Part shown: piece after piece, positions 24,646 to 32,978 of the stretch
How the letters are laid out: each line of letters begins with the position of its first letter
How positions within the stretch are numbered: position 1 is the stretch's first letter
DNA from: Pelomonas sp047654805
GTDB taxonomy: Bacteria > Pseudomonadota > Gammaproteobacteria > Burkholderiales > Burkholderiaceae_C
NCBI RefSeq assembly: GCF_047654805.1
Contig: NZ_JASGIV010000001.1
Span: 930,001 to 994,000, forward strand
Direction of reading: 5' to 3'
DNA: 64,000 nucleotides
The notes under the pieces: generated by a model
Told to the model about the DNA's origin: nothing
Databases searched by the model: none
The model's input: only the letters and a program-made list of their open reading frames with translations
Program-made: the position numbers and the translations under genes

Positions 24646-25924
24646 CCACCGTGATCAGGTGCCCTTGCACCCACGCTGGCGATGCGATGAAGGCGCCCAG
24701 CCGCTTGACGTGCTCCAGCGCCGACACCATCTCGTCCGGCCGTGTGCCGTACAGCCGCTGGTTGTCGAACTTGCCCTCTGCGTCGAGGATGCCGCGGGCA
24801 TTGGCGAGACGCTCGGGTGACATGAAGCGCCACAGCGGCTTGCCGCTGGCCGCGTCGAGCTGGTGGACCTGTCCGTCCATGGTCGCGACGACGAGGCTGT
24901 CGCCGACGAGGATGGGGGAGGCGAAGGTCCAGACCTGGGTCGGAAAGTCGTAGAGCTTGCGGCCGCTGCGCTTGTCGAGCACGGTCAGCAAGCCAGCGTC
25001 GGAGGTGGGTACGAAGACCTGGCTGGCATTGATGGCCGCCGTGCCAGGCACCCAGGAGCCTTTCGCATCATGCCGCCAGCGCAGCTGGCCGGTGGCCGCG
25101 TCGAGCGCGTAGAGGAAGCCGTCGCGCGAGCCGGCGTAGACCATGTCGCCGTCCACGCTGGCGGCGGCCTGGATGCCCAGCATGATGCTGTCCTTGTGGT
25201 CGGCGCCGGTCTGGTGGCGCCAGGCCAGCGCGCCTGTCGCGAGATCCAGCGCGTAGAGCGCGCTGTCCCAGGCGCCGACGATGACGCGGGAGTCGGCCCG
25301 GGCCGGTGCGGCGTGCACCATGCCGCCGCTCTTGTAGGACCACACCATGGCGCCGGTCTTGGCGTCCAGCGCGTAGACATGCTCGTCGCTGCTGCCGAAC
25401 ACGACCTTGCCGTCGGCCACCAGCGGCGAGGACAGATAGAAGTCCCAGGGGTCGGCGCGCTTGTGGCCGTCGCGCGGCAGGCCGAACATGCCGTGGGCGG
25501 CGAAGCGGGCCTCGCCGCCGGTGCGGAAGCTCCAGCGCGGCGCACCGCTGGCCGCATCAAGGGCATGCAACTGGCCGTCGCGGGACAGGAAGTAGATCAG
25601 CCCATCGGCTACGGCCGGCGTCGATGCGATGCCGGCATCGGCATGGAAGAGCCAGCGTAGTTGGCGCGAGGCGATGTCGATGGCATGCAGGTTGCCGTCC
25701 TCGGCCGCGACGAACAGCAGGCCGCCTGCGGCCACGGGCGAGGCCGCCACGGCCGCGTGCAGGTCGTACTCCCATGCCAACTGGAAACCGCCTGGCGCCT
25801 TGCCGGTGCCCGCGTTGGCGCCACTGCGGGCGGCGTCGCCCATGAAGGTCGGCCAGTCCGCCGCGTGGCTCGCAGCGGTGCTCATTGCCGGGCCCAGCAA
25901 CGCAGTGAACGCAAGTCGGCGCAT
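24599..25924 (-). CDS. Exported PQQ-like beta-propeller repeat protein
   Basis: 441 residues with a signal peptide (residues 1 to about 22, ending SHAADWP). Repeated blades of the pattern LxALDAATGxLRWRH occur at least seven times, for example LHALDAASGAPRWSF, VYALDAKTGAMVWSY, LYALDLATGALAWRH and LYALDAATGQLRWRH. This is the eight-bladed propeller of PQQ dehydrogenases and BamB, but there is no catalytic dehydrogenase context, so PQQ binding is doubtful. A strong GGGGGAGAG site precedes ATG 25924. Function unknown; possibly a periplasmic scaffold. Confidence 0.88.
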   Translation of the reverse strand: MRRLAFTALLGPAMSTAASHAADWPTFMGDAARSGANAGTGKAPGGFQLAWEYDLHAAVAASPVAAGGLLFVAAEDGNLHAIDIASRQLRWLFHADAGIASTPAVADGLIYFLSRDGQLHALDAASGAPRWSFRTGGEARFAAHGMFGLPRDGHKRADPWDFYLSSPLVADGKVVFGSSDEHVYALDAKTGAMVWSYKSGGMVHAAPARADSRVIVGAWDSALYALDLATGALAWRHQTGADHKDSIMLGIQAAASVDGDMVYAGSRDGFLYALDAATGQLRWRHDAKGSWVPGTAAINASQVFVPTSDAGLLTVLDKRSGRKLYDFPTQVWTFASPILVGDSLVVATMDGQVHQLDAASGKPLWRFMSPERLANARGILDAEGKFDNQRLYGTRPDEMVSALEHVKRLGAFIASPAWVQGHLITVDALGRVRAFRPMAKS

Positions 25925-26031
25925 CGTCTCTCCCCCTCGTTGAAATGGGCGCAACGATAGCGAAACGACCGTGGCGTGTTGGAAGTTTGCGCGGGCCGAC
26001 TCAAGAGAGAGGCCGCGGCGGGCCTCGCGCT

Positions 26032-26658
26032 TCAGCGCGAGACGAGCATGCGCAGGCCCAGGCCGATGAACACCGTGCCGGCCAGCCGGTCCAGCCAGGG
26101 GCCGACAGCGGGGCGACGGTTCAGCCAGGCGCCCACGCTGCCGGAGAACCAGCCCAGCAGTCCGAAAAGCAGCGCCGCCTGTGCCGTGAACAGCAGCCCC
26201 AGCAGCCCCAACTGTGCAGCCACCGGGCCCTGGGCCGGAGCAACGAACTGTGGCAGGAAGGCCAGGAAGAACAGCACCACCTTGGGGTTGATCGCGTTGG
26301 CGAACAGGCCCTTCACGAACAACTGCCGCAGCGAGGCATCGTCGCCCGCCGTGCCGCCCACCGCAACCCGGCCCGCGTGCCGCCAGGCCTGCACGCCCAT
26401 CCAGACCAGATAGACCCCGCCCACCCCCTTGAGCAGCCCGAAGGCCAGCGGCGATGCCGCCACCATCGCGCTGACGCCAACCACGGCCAGTAGCGTGTGG
26501 CTGAGGCAGCCCAGGGCACAGCCCAGCCCGAAGGCCATGCCTGCGCGTCGTCCGCGCGACATGCCCATGCTCAGCACCATCAGGTTGTCCGGGCCCGGGG
26601 TGGCGGTCAGCACCAGCGCGGCGGCGAGGAAGGCGAGGGTCTGGGCTGCGGTCAGCAT
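26032..26658 (-). CDS. LysE/RhtB-family amino-acid exporter
   Basis: 208 residues, six hydrophobic segments. The N-terminal TATPGPDNLMVLSMGMSRGRRAGMAFGLG is the LysE/RhtB signature (PGP), and FANAINPKVVLFFLAFLPQFV is the second conserved segment. Exports amino acids or homoserine-type lactones; the exact substrate cannot be read. Lies 33 nt downstream of the GDT1-type gene on the same strand. Confidence 0.93.
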   Translation of the reverse strand: MLTAAQTLAFLAAALVLTATPGPDNLMVLSMGMSRGRRAGMAFGLGCALGCLSHTLLAVVGVSAMVAASPLAFGLLKGVGGVYLVWMGVQAWRHAGRVAVGGTAGDDASLRQLFVKGLFANAINPKVVLFFLAFLPQFVAPAQGPVAAQLGLLGLLFTAQAALLFGLLGWFSGSVGAWLNRRPAVGPWLDRLAGTVFIGLGLRMLVSR

Positions 26659-26691
26659 TTGCGGATGCTAAGGCGACGCGCCGTCCGCACC

Positions 26692-27264
26692 TCAGAGCAG
26701 CTTGCCCACGTTGAGCAGCGTCAGCACCCCCAGCACCGCGAAGATCGCCGCCGCCACGCCGTGCACCAGGCGCATCGACACCCGCTTGGCGATGCGGTCG
26801 CCGAGGAAGACCGCGGGCACGTTGGCGAGCATCATGCCCAGCGTGGTCCCCAGCACGACCTGCACCAGGTCCGTGTAACGCGCAGCCAGGGCGACCGTGG
26901 CGATCTGCGTCTTGTCGCCCATCTCGGCGAGGAAGAAGGCCACGACGGTGGTTCCGAAGACGCCGAAGCGTTGCGACAGCCGGGTGTCATCGTCGTCAAG
27001 CTTGTCGGGAATGAGCATCCAGCCGGCCATGCCGAGGAAGGACAGCCCGATGACCCAGCGCAGCACGTCGGGGCCCATGGCCTGCGCCACCCATCCGCCC
27101 ACCGCACCCGCCGCGGCATGGTTGACGAGCGTGGCGACGAAGATGCCGGCAATGATGGGCCATGGCCTGCGAAAGGCGGCTGCGAGAACGATGGCCAGGA
27201 GCTGGGTCTTGTCACCCATTTCACCGAGGGCGACGACACCAGTAGAGACGAGGAAGGCTTCCAT
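26692..27264 (-). CDS. GDT1/TMEM165 family manganese exporter
   Basis: 190 residues, six membrane segments arranged as two repeats. Each repeat has the family signature E-x-G-D-K-T: LGEMGDKTQLLAIVLA in the first and LAEMGDKTQIATVALA in the second. Family members export Mn2+ (and Ca2+) from the cytosol. The start is ATG 27264, where the first membrane segment begins. The leader carries a yybP-ykoY manganese riboswitch, which strongly supports manganese as substrate and gives the mode of regulation. Confidence 0.95.
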   Translation of the reverse strand: MEAFLVSTGVVALGEMGDKTQLLAIVLAAAFRRPWPIIAGIFVATLVNHAAAGAVGGWVAQAMGPDVLRWVIGLSFLGMAGWMLIPDKLDDDDTRLSQRFGVFGTTVVAFFLAEMGDKTQIATVALAARYTDLVQVVLGTTLGMMLANVPAVFLGDRIAKRVSMRLVHGVAAAIFAVLGVLTLLNVGKLL

Positions 27265-27335
27265 GCGAGAGTCCAACGGGCCGGCGAAACACCAATGACC
27301 GCGCAGCATCCCCGGCCCGATCCGGCGGCTGCGAG

Positions 27336-27440
27336 GTCAAAGGTCTTGCCAGGCGTTGAAGCTGCACGCGCCATGGCCGTCAGGCCAAGTGTGTTGACGC
27401 GGGCCCCTGCGTTGCGCAGGGCGGCTACTCCCCAATGACG
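27336..27440 (-). promoter_or_regulatory. yybP-ykoY manganese riboswitch upstream of GDT1-type gene
   Basis: On the minus strand the leader contains GGGGAGTAGCCGCC, GCGTCAACACACTTGGCCTG, ACGGCCATGGCGCGTGCAG and CTGGCAAGACCTTTGACC in order. These are the invariant elements of the yybP-ykoY aptamer (GGGGAGUAG ... GUCAACA ... GGCAAGACCUUUG). P1 can form between GTCA at the 5' end and TGAC at the 3' end. It ends 71 nt before ATG. Downstream an 8-bp inverted repeat (CGGGCCGG at 27312-27319 with CCGGCCCG at 27277-27284 on the minus strand) may be the expression platform. End points are approximate. Confidence 0.92.
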
Positions 27441-27513
27441 AGCCGACAGTTTAACCGAGTGTTCCACGCCGGCCGACGGGGTTGCGGTGCCTGGCCCCTC
27501 GCAGGCTGCGGGC

Positions 27514-28326
27514 TCAGTCGCGGAACGTGGGCGCCGTGCCCTTGCCGGCCATCATGGCCCGGGTCAGATCCTCGCTCATCAGCATCGCCGAGTTCCAGGT
27601 GGCGACGTAGTTGAGACCATCGGCCACCGAATGGTCGCGCGCGTAGTTCAGCATCTCCTTGGTGCCGCGGATGGACAGGGGGGACTTGCCGGCGATGGCG
27701 GCGGCGACCTCGCGCACGCCTGCCTGCAGCGCCTCGCGGCTGTCGAACACGCGGTTGACGAGGCCGATCTCGCGCGCCTCGGCCGCCTCCACGCGCCGGC
27801 CCGTATAGGCCAGCTCGCGCACCAGCCCCTGCGAGCCGACGATCTTGGGAAGGCGCTGCAGCGTGCCCACGTCGGCCACCATGCCGATGTCGATCTCCTT
27901 GATGGAGAAGTGGGCGTCGGCCGAGCAGTAGCGCATGTCGGCGCAGCAGATCAGGTCGATGCCGCCGCCCACGCAGGCGCCGTGGATGGCAGCCAGTACC
28001 GGCTTGCGACAGCGCTCCAGGCTGGTGAGGGTGTCCTGCATGTCCAGGATGACGCGGCGCAGGCTCTCCCGGGTACGGCCGTCGCAGGGATCCTGGATCT
28101 GCGGGGCAAGGCCCATCATCATCGAGAGGTCGATGCCGGCAGTGAAATGCCGGCCTTCGCCCTCCAGCACGGCCACGCGCGCCTCGGACTCGGCATCCAC
28201 CCAGTCGAAGGCGCGGCGGATGTCCTGCCACATGACCGCGTTCATGGCATTGGCCTTGTCCGGGCGGTTGAGGCGGACCGTGGCGATGTGATCCTGGATG
28301 GAAACGGCGAGGGTTTCGAGTTGCAT
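27514..28326 (-). CDS. Enoyl-CoA hydratase/isomerase, delta(3,5)-delta(2,4)-dienoyl-CoA isomerase type
   Basis: 270-residue crotonase-fold enzyme. HFTAGIDLSMMM and HGACVGGGIDLICCADMRYC form the oxyanion hole. The stretches KEIDIGMVADVGTLQRLPK and RDHSVADGLNYVATWN are closely like mammalian ECH1, including the acidic catalytic residues (D/E in the KEIDIGMVADVG helix). It would shift double bonds of odd-position unsaturated fatty acyl-CoAs. Start ATG 28326. Divergent from ureE with 91 bases between them; not functionally related to urease. Confidence 0.9.
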   Translation of the reverse strand: MQLETLAVSIQDHIATVRLNRPDKANAMNAVMWQDIRRAFDWVDAESEARVAVLEGEGRHFTAGIDLSMMMGLAPQIQDPCDGRTRESLRRVILDMQDTLTSLERCRKPVLAAIHGACVGGGIDLICCADMRYCSADAHFSIKEIDIGMVADVGTLQRLPKIVGSQGLVRELAYTGRRVEAAEAREIGLVNRVFDSREALQAGVREVAAAIAGKSPLSIRGTKEMLNYARDHSVADGLNYVATWNSAMLMSEDLTRAMMAGKGTAPTFRD

Positions 28327-28417
28327 GGGCGGCTCGGGTTGCGCGGCGAAGCCCGCATGATGCCCGCCAAGCCCTTGCCGCGCTGTCGCCATCGGGGCAG
28401 CGTCGATACTTGAGGCC

Positions 28418-29056
28418 ATGATCCACGCCACCAAACGCATCGCCGGCGGCGCCGGCCTGGCCGCCGTGCTCGTCAAGCGCGCCCCCACGCTCGAACTCGA
28501 CTGGGACACCCGCAGCAAGAGCCGCTTCTCCGCCACCGACTCGACGGGCCGCGAGATCGGCGTCGTGCTGCCACGCGGCACGAATCTTCGCGGGGGTGAC
28601 GTGCTGGTGGCCGAGGACGGGACGTTGCTGCGCGTCGTCGCCGCGGCCCAGGCGGTGCAGCAGGTGCGGTTCTGCGCCGAGCACGGCCAGCCCTTCGACC
28701 TGCTGCGCGCCGCCTATCACCTGGGCAACCGCCATGTGCCGCTGGAACTGCAGCCCGATCTGCTGCAGTTCGAGCCCGATCCCGTGCTGGCCGACATGCT
28801 GCGCCGCCAGCACCTCATCGTGACCGAGGCACGGGCGGCGTTCGAGCCCGAGGGCGGGGCCTACGGCGAGGGTTCGGGCCATGGCCATCACCACGGGCAC
28901 GACCATGGTCATCACGAAGGCCATGAGCACCACGGCCACGATCATGGCCATGCCCACGAGCATGCGGCCGCACCGGCTCGCAAGCCGCTGGCCATCCCGG
29001 TCAAGGCGCACGATGCCGGCCATGTCCATGGGCCTGGCTGCAATCACGACCACTGA
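28418..29056 (+). CDS. ureE: Urease accessory protein, nickel chaperone UreE
   Basis: 212 residues. The N-terminal peptide-binding domain contains LELDWDTRSKSRF and VLPRGTNLRGGDVL; the C-terminal metal-binding domain contains AYHLGNRHVPLEL with the nickel-ligand histidine. The protein ends in an extended His/Gly/Asp tail (about residues 151-182 and a last GCNHDH) with over 20 histidines, longer than in many UreE proteins. It delivers nickel to the UreC-UreDFG complex. Separated by about 19.8 kb from ureC. Confidence 0.96.
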   Translation: MIHATKRIAGGAGLAAVLVKRAPTLELDWDTRSKSRFSATDSTGREIGVVLPRGTNLRGGDVLVAEDGTLLRVVAAAQAVQQVRFCAEHGQPFDLLRAAYHLGNRHVPLELQPDLLQFEPDPVLADMLRRQHLIVTEARAAFEPEGGAYGEGSGHGHHHGHDHGHHEGHEHHGHDHGHAHEHAAAPARKPLAIPVKAHDAGHVHGPGCNHDH

Positions 29057-29186
29057 CCGGGCGATGCGCACGTCCCGCCGCAGCGAGGTCACCGATACCC
29101 CATCCCTGCGCAGTTAGCATGCCGCGCGTCCGCCGGCGCCGCGAATGCGCGCCGGGCTGAACACATCTATTGCCACAGGGAGTGAC

Positions 29187-29783
29187 ATGCCATCCATCCG
29201 TATCCTCGCCGCCGGCCTTGCGCTTGGCCTGTCCGCGGCGGCTTCCGCGCAGGTGCCCAACCTCGCCGCATCCACCTATATCGGCGTGCAGATCGGTACC
29301 GGCAAGGTCGACCTGAACTGCTCCGCCAACACGCGCTGCAGTCCTGTCGACACAAGCTACAGCCTACGTGCCGGCCACCGCTTCAGCGAGTCCTGGGCGT
29401 TCGAGGTGACGTACGCCAAGATCGACTCGGACTGGGGACTGTTCGGATACAACTATTCTGCGGAGTTCGCTGGCTTCGGCGTCGGCGCGGCGTACTCGAT
29501 GCCGCTGTCTTCCAGTGTCAGCGCGGTGCTCCGTGCGGGCATCTCGTCCAATGAGCTGAAGCTGCAGCCCGCCGTCAGCCCGTTCTCTCAGAATCCCGGC
29601 ACGCTCACGACGCGCTCGGTCAAGCCTTACGCGGGCCTTGGCGCCTCCTGGCAGTTCGCACGCCGCTGGAGTGCCAGCCTCAGCGCCGACTGGACACGCG
29701 CCGATCTGCGCGACACCCCCGCCAGTGCCAAGCAGGGCGTCACCGTGCGCACGCTGGGTGCCGGCATGGCCTTCAACTTCTGA
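29187..29783 (+). CDS. Outer-membrane beta-barrel protein
   Basis: 198 residues with a signal peptide (LAAGLALGLSAAASAQ). Alternating hydrophobic strands with many aromatic ends (YIGVQIGTGKVDLN, SYSLRAGHRFSESWAFEVTYAK, GAAYSMPLSSSVSAVLRAG, YAGLGASWQFARRWSASLSADW) and a C-terminal GAGMAFNF ending in Phe are typical of small 8-stranded OmpA/OmpX-like barrels. Function unknown. AGGGAG precedes ATG. Lies in the middle of the accessory urease genes without an obvious link. Confidence 0.82.
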   Translation: MPSIRILAAGLALGLSAAASAQVPNLAASTYIGVQIGTGKVDLNCSANTRCSPVDTSYSLRAGHRFSESWAFEVTYAKIDSDWGLFGYNYSAEFAGFGVGAAYSMPLSSSVSAVLRAGISSNELKLQPAVSPFSQNPGTLTTRSVKPYAGLGASWQFARRWSASLSADWTRADLRDTPASAKQGVTVRTLGAGMAFNF

Positions 29784-29819
29784 TGCCCGGTGGGTGAGCG
29801 CAGCGGAGCGGGCGCGGGC

Positions 29820-30632
29820 TCAGCCCGCATTCTCGTTTGGGGGGGCGATGCAGCGCTGCGCTTCGGTCATGTGATGGACGGGGGCGTCCGGAGCTAGCAG
29901 GGCGCGTCCGCGCGCGACGACTTGCTCGGCCTCGGCCTCGCGGCGGTCCTTGCAGAGCACATAGACGACTTGTGCCAGCTGGATATCCACGTGGCGCTGC
30001 TGCCAGCGCTTCATGGCCTCGATCTGGTTGGCGGGCAGTGCCGAACTGGTTGCCTGGAGCTGCGTGTAGGTGCGCTCGATGCGCCCCACCGCTTCGTCCA
30101 CGTGCAGGTGCTTGCTGGCGAACTCGATGTCGTTCAATTCGACCAGCGCAGGCAGGACCTGCGGCGCAGCCTGTTCTGCAACCACCGGGTCACGCAGTAC
30201 CAGGCGGGCGAAGGCGTCGCGCGTGGATTCCGGGTCGCGCAGACGACTGTTGAAGCTGACCACTTCGTTCAAGGCCTGCCCGCCCGCCAGGCCGCCGTCT
30301 TCGACCCGGGCCACAGCGCGGTCGCGGGCGGCGATCAGCTGTGCCATCGCCGCCGGGTAGCGGCGCGCCAGGGCGACCCAGTCGGCCAGCGCGAACGACA
30401 GCCGCACGCCGCGCATCGACGGCTCGCGCTCCAGCACGTGCTCGTGGAACCAGAGGTGCTTCTCGGCGGCCTCGGCCAGCCGGCCCTCGGAGGCGTCGCG
30501 GCGGGCAGCCTGTAGCACTTCCCGGCCGCTTGTCTCGGGCGCGGGCTCCCAGGCCTGTGCCAGCGAGGCAGTGAGCCATGCGCAGAAAACGATGCAGGCA
30601 CGAGCCTTGCTGGAGATGCGGGTGGCAGCCAT
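29820..30632 (-). CDS. Exported hypothetical protein with helical repeats
   Basis: 270 residues with a signal peptide (ACIVFCAWLTASLAQA). The rest is mostly helical with TPR-like wording (GRLAEAAEKHLWFHEHVL, WVALARRYPAAMAQLIAARDRAVARV). I do not recognise a named family. It points away from ureF, on the opposite strand to the urease accessory genes. ATG at 30632 is the second of two candidates and gives the better signal peptide. Confidence 0.65.
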   Translation of the reverse strand: MAATRISSKARACIVFCAWLTASLAQAWEPAPETSGREVLQAARRDASEGRLAEAAEKHLWFHEHVLEREPSMRGVRLSFALADWVALARRYPAAMAQLIAARDRAVARVEDGGLAGGQALNEVVSFNSRLRDPESTRDAFARLVLRDPVVAEQAAPQVLPALVELNDIEFASKHLHVDEAVGRIERTYTQLQATSSALPANQIEAMKRWQQRHVDIQLAQVVYVLCKDRREAEAEQVVARGRALLAPDAPVHHMTEAQRCIAPPNENAG

Positions 30633-30744
30633 GTCGGTGTTCTCCCTGTCGAGCACTCGTAAGGTACGCCAATCAGTTTAGGCTTCTCCTGCCATGCAGC
30701 GCTCCAGGCGCTGCCTGGGAATTTGCACCTGTGATCGACACGCC

Positions 30745-31428
30745 ATGACCTCGCCCGCTTCTCCCGAACTGCTGCACCTGCTGTGGCTCGCGTCGCCCGC
30801 ACTCCCCGTGGGAGGCTTCAGCTACTCCGAAGGTCTGGAGGCCGCCGTCGACGCTGGCGTCGTGCATGACGAGGCCAGCGCCGGCGACTGGCTGCTGAAC
30901 CAGCTGGAACTCGTTCAGGCCCGTGCCGAGCTGCCAGTGGCTGCCGCCGCGCACGCGGCCGCGCTGGCGCTGGATGGCGAAAGTCTGGCCCGGCTCAACG
31001 CCTGGGTGCTGCAGACGCGCGAGACCAGCGAGAGCCTGCAGCAGGTGCAGCAGATGGGCCGCAGCCTGCTGGCGTGGATGCGCGGCCTGATGCCGGACGC
31101 GACCGTGCTGCCCTTGCTGCAGGCGCTGCGGCCTGCGCCCAGCTGGCCCGTCGTCATGGGTGCCGCCGCGGCGGCGCGTGGCGCCGCGCCGGAGCCGGCG
31201 CTGCAGGCCATCGCGTTCGGCTGGGCCGAGAACCTGATGCAGGCTGCCGTGCGTTGCGTCCCCCTGGGCCAGACTTCGGGCCAGCGCCTGCTGGCACGGC
31301 TCGTGCAAGCCATTCCGGCAGCCGTGGAGGCTGCTTTGGCCGCTCCCGAGCCGATGGCGTTCGCGCCTCTGCTGGGGGTCCACGGTGCCCGCCACGAAAC
31401 CCAATACTCGAGACTGTTCCGCTCATGA
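30745..31428 (+). CDS. ureF: Urease accessory protein UreF
   Basis: 227 residues. LLWLASPALPVGGFSYSEGLEAAV is the UreF N-terminal hallmark and GLMQAAVRCVPLGQ-type wording (ENLMQAAVRCVPLGQTSGQRLL) occurs in the C-terminal half. UreF joins UreD and UreG in the activation complex that loads nickel on urease. ATG 30745 is chosen over upstream in-frame codons because the family begins there. Its stop overlaps ureG by 4 nt. Confidence 0.96.
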   Translation: MTSPASPELLHLLWLASPALPVGGFSYSEGLEAAVDAGVVHDEASAGDWLLNQLELVQARAELPVAAAAHAAALALDGESLARLNAWVLQTRETSESLQQVQQMGRSLLAWMRGLMPDATVLPLLQALRPAPSWPVVMGAAAAARGAAPEPALQAIAFGWAENLMQAAVRCVPLGQTSGQRLLARLVQAIPAAVEAALAAPEPMAFAPLLGVHGARHETQYSRLFRS

Positions 31429-32075
31429 CCCACGCACCCCTGCACGCCATTCCCAACCGCACCAAGAAGCTTCCGCCGCTGCGTGTCGGCGTCGGAGGGC
31501 CGGTGGGATCCGGCAAGACCACGCTGGTCGAGATGCTGTGCAAGACCATGCGCGATCGCTGGGACCTCGTGGTCGTCACCAACGACATCTACACCAAGGA
31601 GGACCAGCGCCTGCTGACCGTGGCCGGCGCCCTGGCCCCCGAGCGCATCATGGGCGTGGAGACCGGCGGCTGTCCGCACACCGCCATCCGCGAGGATTGC
31701 TCCATCAACCTTGAGGCCGTGGATCGCATGCTGGAGAGGTTCCCGGACGCCGACATCGTCTTCGTGGAAAGTGGTGGCGACAACCTCGCGGCCACCTTCA
31801 GTCCCGAGCTGAGCGACCTGACCATCTACGTCATCGACGTGGCCGCCGGCGAGAAGATCCCGCGCAAGGGTGGCCCCGGCATCACCAAGAGCGACCTCTT
31901 CGTCATCAACAAGACCGACCTCGCGCCGCATGTCGGCGCGGACCTGGCGGTGATGCGCAGCGACACCGCGCGCATGCGGCCGGTGAAGCCCTGGGTCATG
32001 ACCAACCTCAAGACCCGCGAGGGTCTGGACGAGGTAGTCAGCTTCATCGAGACGAAGGGCCTGTTCGTTGGCTGA
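31425..32075 (+). CDS. ureG: Urease accessory GTPase UreG
   Basis: 216-residue SIMIBI-class GTPase that powers nickel insertion. P-loop GVGGPVGSGKTT (about residues 22-33), TNDIYTKEDQ, the nickel-binding CPH in GGCPHTAIRED, ESGGDNLAATFSPEL and NKTD (guanine specificity) are all present. Start ATG overlaps ureF (ATGA). The last 8 bases overlap the ureD TTG start. Confidence 0.98.
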   Translation: MTHAPLHAIPNRTKKLPPLRVGVGGPVGSGKTTLVEMLCKTMRDRWDLVVVTNDIYTKEDQRLLTVAGALAPERIMGVETGGCPHTAIREDCSINLEAVDRMLERFPDADIVFVESGGDNLAATFSPELSDLTIYVIDVAAGEKIPRKGGPGITKSDLFVINKTDLAPHVGADLAVMRSDTARMRPVKPWVMTNLKTREGLDEVVSFIETKGLFVG

Positions 32076-32901
32076 TGACGTCCGCTGGCCGGCGCGGCTG
32101 GCACTGGCCGCGGCGCGTGATGGCGTGGCCACGCGCGTCCAGGCGCGCCACGACGGCCCGTTGCGGCTGCTGAAGACGCTGTACCCGGAGGGCGCCGGCA
32201 TCGCGCATGCCGTGCTGGTGCACCCACCCGGCGGCCTGGTCGGCGGCGACCGGCTCGACATCACCCTGGACGTGCAGGCTGGTGCCCACCTGCTCGTGAC
32301 GACGCCGGCGGCGACGCGCTTTTACCGCTCCAATGCTGGCGAGGCCGCCCAGGTCGTGCAGGGCACGGTGGGCGAGGGCGCCCGGCTGGAATGGCTGCCG
32401 CAGGAGACGCTGGCCTATCCGGCCTGTATCGGCCGCAACGAAGTGCGGCTGCGGCTCGCGCCCGGCGGCAGCTTGTTCGCGAGCGAGGTGCTGGGGCTGG
32501 GCCTGCCAGCGGCCGGTGAGCCGTTTACGCGCGGCCGCTTGCTGCAGCATCTGGAGATCGAGGGCCAGTGGCTGGACCGCGGCTGGCTCGACGCCGCTGA
32601 TGCGGCGCTGATGGACGGACCTTGCGGCCTCGCTGGCCACCGGGTAATGGGCACGCTGGCCTACGCCCAGGCCACGGCGCTGGGCAACGCGGAATCGCTG
32701 CTCGCCGACGCGCGTGCCGCGCTCGCGGACGAGTCTGCCGGTGCGACCTGCCTGGCGAGTCCATCTGGGGCCGTGCTGCTGGTGCGCGTCCTGGGTGACG
32801 AGGTCGAGACGGTCACGAACGTGCTGCGGCGCGTGCGCACCTCATGGCGCGAGCGCCTCTGGGCCTTGCCCGGCAGCGATCCGCGCATCTGGGCGACCTG
32901 A
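32068..32901 (+). CDS. ureD: Urease accessory protein UreD
   Basis: 277 residues. Family landmarks are HPPGGLVGGDRL, TTPAATRFYRS, WLPQETLAYPAC and a C-terminal RERLWALPGSDPRIW. It is the scaffold that binds apo-urease in the UreDFG complex. It starts at TTG 32068, inside the end of ureG; no nearer ATG exists in frame. In most Burkholderiales ureD is the first gene, ahead of ureA; here it closes the accessory block. Confidence 0.95.
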   Translation: MADDVRWPARLALAAARDGVATRVQARHDGPLRLLKTLYPEGAGIAHAVLVHPPGGLVGGDRLDITLDVQAGAHLLVTTPAATRFYRSNAGEAAQVVQGTVGEGARLEWLPQETLAYPACIGRNEVRLRLAPGGSLFASEVLGLGLPAAGEPFTRGRLLQHLEIEGQWLDRGWLDAADAALMDGPCGLAGHRVMGTLAYAQATALGNAESLLADARAALADESAGATCLASPSGAVLLVRVLGDEVETVTNVLRRVRTSWRERLWALPGSDPRIWAT

Positions 32902-32978
32902 GCCTGCCTTTCATGCCAATGCCTTCCCTCGGCCGTCGCCCAGGCAGGCCATGACTGGCGCAGCCTGGTGTGCTGAGG

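Noticed and set aside
8623..28417. Genomic island between the two urease blocks
   Set aside because: No integrase, tRNA target, direct repeats or IS ends were seen, and the genes look native in composition.
32902..32949. Inverted repeat GCCTGCC ... GGCAGGC after ureD as a terminator
   Set aside because: The loop is over 30 nt and no T tract follows.
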